Positions 5,015-5,518 of a DNA stretch of 5,518 nt are shown piece by piece. Under the pieces are notes generated by a model that was not told the origin of the DNA, made no database searches, and saw only the letters and a list, made by a program, of their open reading frames with translations. Position 1 is the first letter of the stretch; each line of letters starts with the position of its first letter. Source of the DNA: an uncultured Pseudomonadota bacterium (GTDB taxonomy: Bacteria; Pseudomonadota; Alphaproteobacteria; RF32; CAG-239); NCBI GenBank assembly GCA_902767055.1, contig CACXFX010000169.1, forward strand, positions 1-5,518, read 5' to 3'. Both the position numbers and the translations under genes were made by a program.

Positions 5015-5518
5015 ATGTCTGAAAACAATATGACAGATGATATGATCCCCTATGTCGAATTTGCCGATAATGCCAATGAGCGTACGCCGTGTGTGCTGGT
5101 GCTTGATTGCTCAGGGTCAATGCGCGGCGAACCGATTAAGCAATTAAATGCCGGCCTTAAGGCTTTGGAAAAAGAACTCAAAGATGATATTGACGCAAGT
5201 TCGCGCGTGCAACTTTTGATTATTAAAGCTTGCGGTAAAGAAGATGAGGCTGTTGTGGCCTCCGACTGGATCGATGCGATGAATTTTACGGCGCCTACGA
5301 TGGAGGCGGGCGGTTTGACGCCGCTCGGTAAAGCAGTTGAGCTTGCCTTAAAAAAGATTGAAGATCAAAAGAATCTTTATGATATGTGCGGTGTGACCTC
5401 AAAACGGCCGTGGATTTTTTTGGTCAGTGACGGCGAGCCGACGGATTACGGTTGGGAACAGGCCGCGGCAAAATGTATTGAAGCGCAAAAAAACAAAAAA
5501 GTTATTTTGCATGCCATC
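5015..5518 (+). CDS. TerY-like von Willebrand factor A protein (C-terminus missing)
   Basis: 168 codons to the right edge, no stop. No signal peptide, so cytoplasmic. After a short acidic N-terminus (1-24) the vWA domain begins: VLVLDCSGSM with the metal-ion-dependent adhesion site D31-x-S33-x-S35, T102 in GGLTPLG, and D139 in WIFLVSDGEPTD. The MIDAS is complete. The pattern MRGEPIKQLNAGL, then GG-TPLG, then RPW(I)FLxSDGEPTD is typical of TerY-type vWA proteins (COG4245), which are small, about 200-220 residues, so some 40-50 residues are probably missing. Family members often sit beside a PP2C phosphatase and a protein kinase and act as metal-dependent scaffolds for signalling. Five cysteines (26, 32, 73, 125, 154) are many for this fold. 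Second gene after the lipoprotein, 10 bp apart. Confidence 0.9.
   Translation, partial: MSENNMTDDMIPYVEFADNANERTPCVLVLDCSGSMRGEPIKQLNAGLKALEKELKDDIDASSRVQLLIIKACGKEDEAVVASDWIDAMNFTAPTMEAGGLTPLGKAVELALKKIEDQKNLYDMCGVTSKRPWIFLVSDGEPTDYGWEQAAAKCIEAQKNKKVILHAI

Overview
The window most likely comes from a low-to-moderate GC alphaproteobacterium. The uS4 protein has the cysteine-free alphaproteobacterial N-terminus (a YGVNLWG core) and sits alone rather than in an alpha operon. The type IIA topoisomerase B subunit has the ParE-type N-terminus found in that class. The small lipoprotein resembles the short Cys-Gly-Lys / Tyr-Pro lipoproteins of alphaproteobacteria. A BspA-type leucine-rich-repeat surface protein beside these genes suggests a host-associated, perhaps gut-dwelling, uncultured lineage; this placement is inference.

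Layout from left to right. Positions 1-675 (minus) hold the N-terminal 225 codons of a secreted BspA-like protein that runs off the left edge. Positions 676-1057 hold no convincing protein gene, but this is the most unusual part of the window. A near-consensus minus-strand promoter (TTGACA, 17 bp, TCTAAT) reads into about 230 nt packed with perfect inverted repeats, several mutually exclusive, plus a 9-bp long-range complementarity and a short pairing between the predicted 5' end and position ~790. This is either a stand-alone structured RNA or a long structured leader for the BspA-like gene. Positions 1058-1258 (minus) encode a 66-aa single-pass membrane protein of unknown function. A strong intrinsic terminator (1324-1348) ends rpsD (1373-1987, minus), which has a clear promoter and a leader with two hairpins.

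parE (2235-4223, plus) diverges from rpsD. It converges with a 175-aa exported thioredoxin-fold protein (4247-4774, minus) across only 23 bp. A compact divergent promoter region (4775-4866) then separates that gene from a plus-strand pair: a 45-residue LptM/YifL-like lipoprotein (4867-5004) and a TerY-like von Willebrand A protein (5015 to the right edge). The ribosome binding site of the second gene overlaps the stop codon of the first.

Functionally the window is mostly core housekeeping (30S assembly, chromosome decatenation) mixed with envelope genes (surface LRR protein, small membrane protein, periplasmic or membrane-anchored thioredoxin-like protein, lipoprotein). The TerY-like gene could be the first member of a TerY-phosphatase-kinase signalling or defence cluster, but whatever follows lies outside the window. 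The best candidate for something undescribed is the structured RNA region at about 789-1017.
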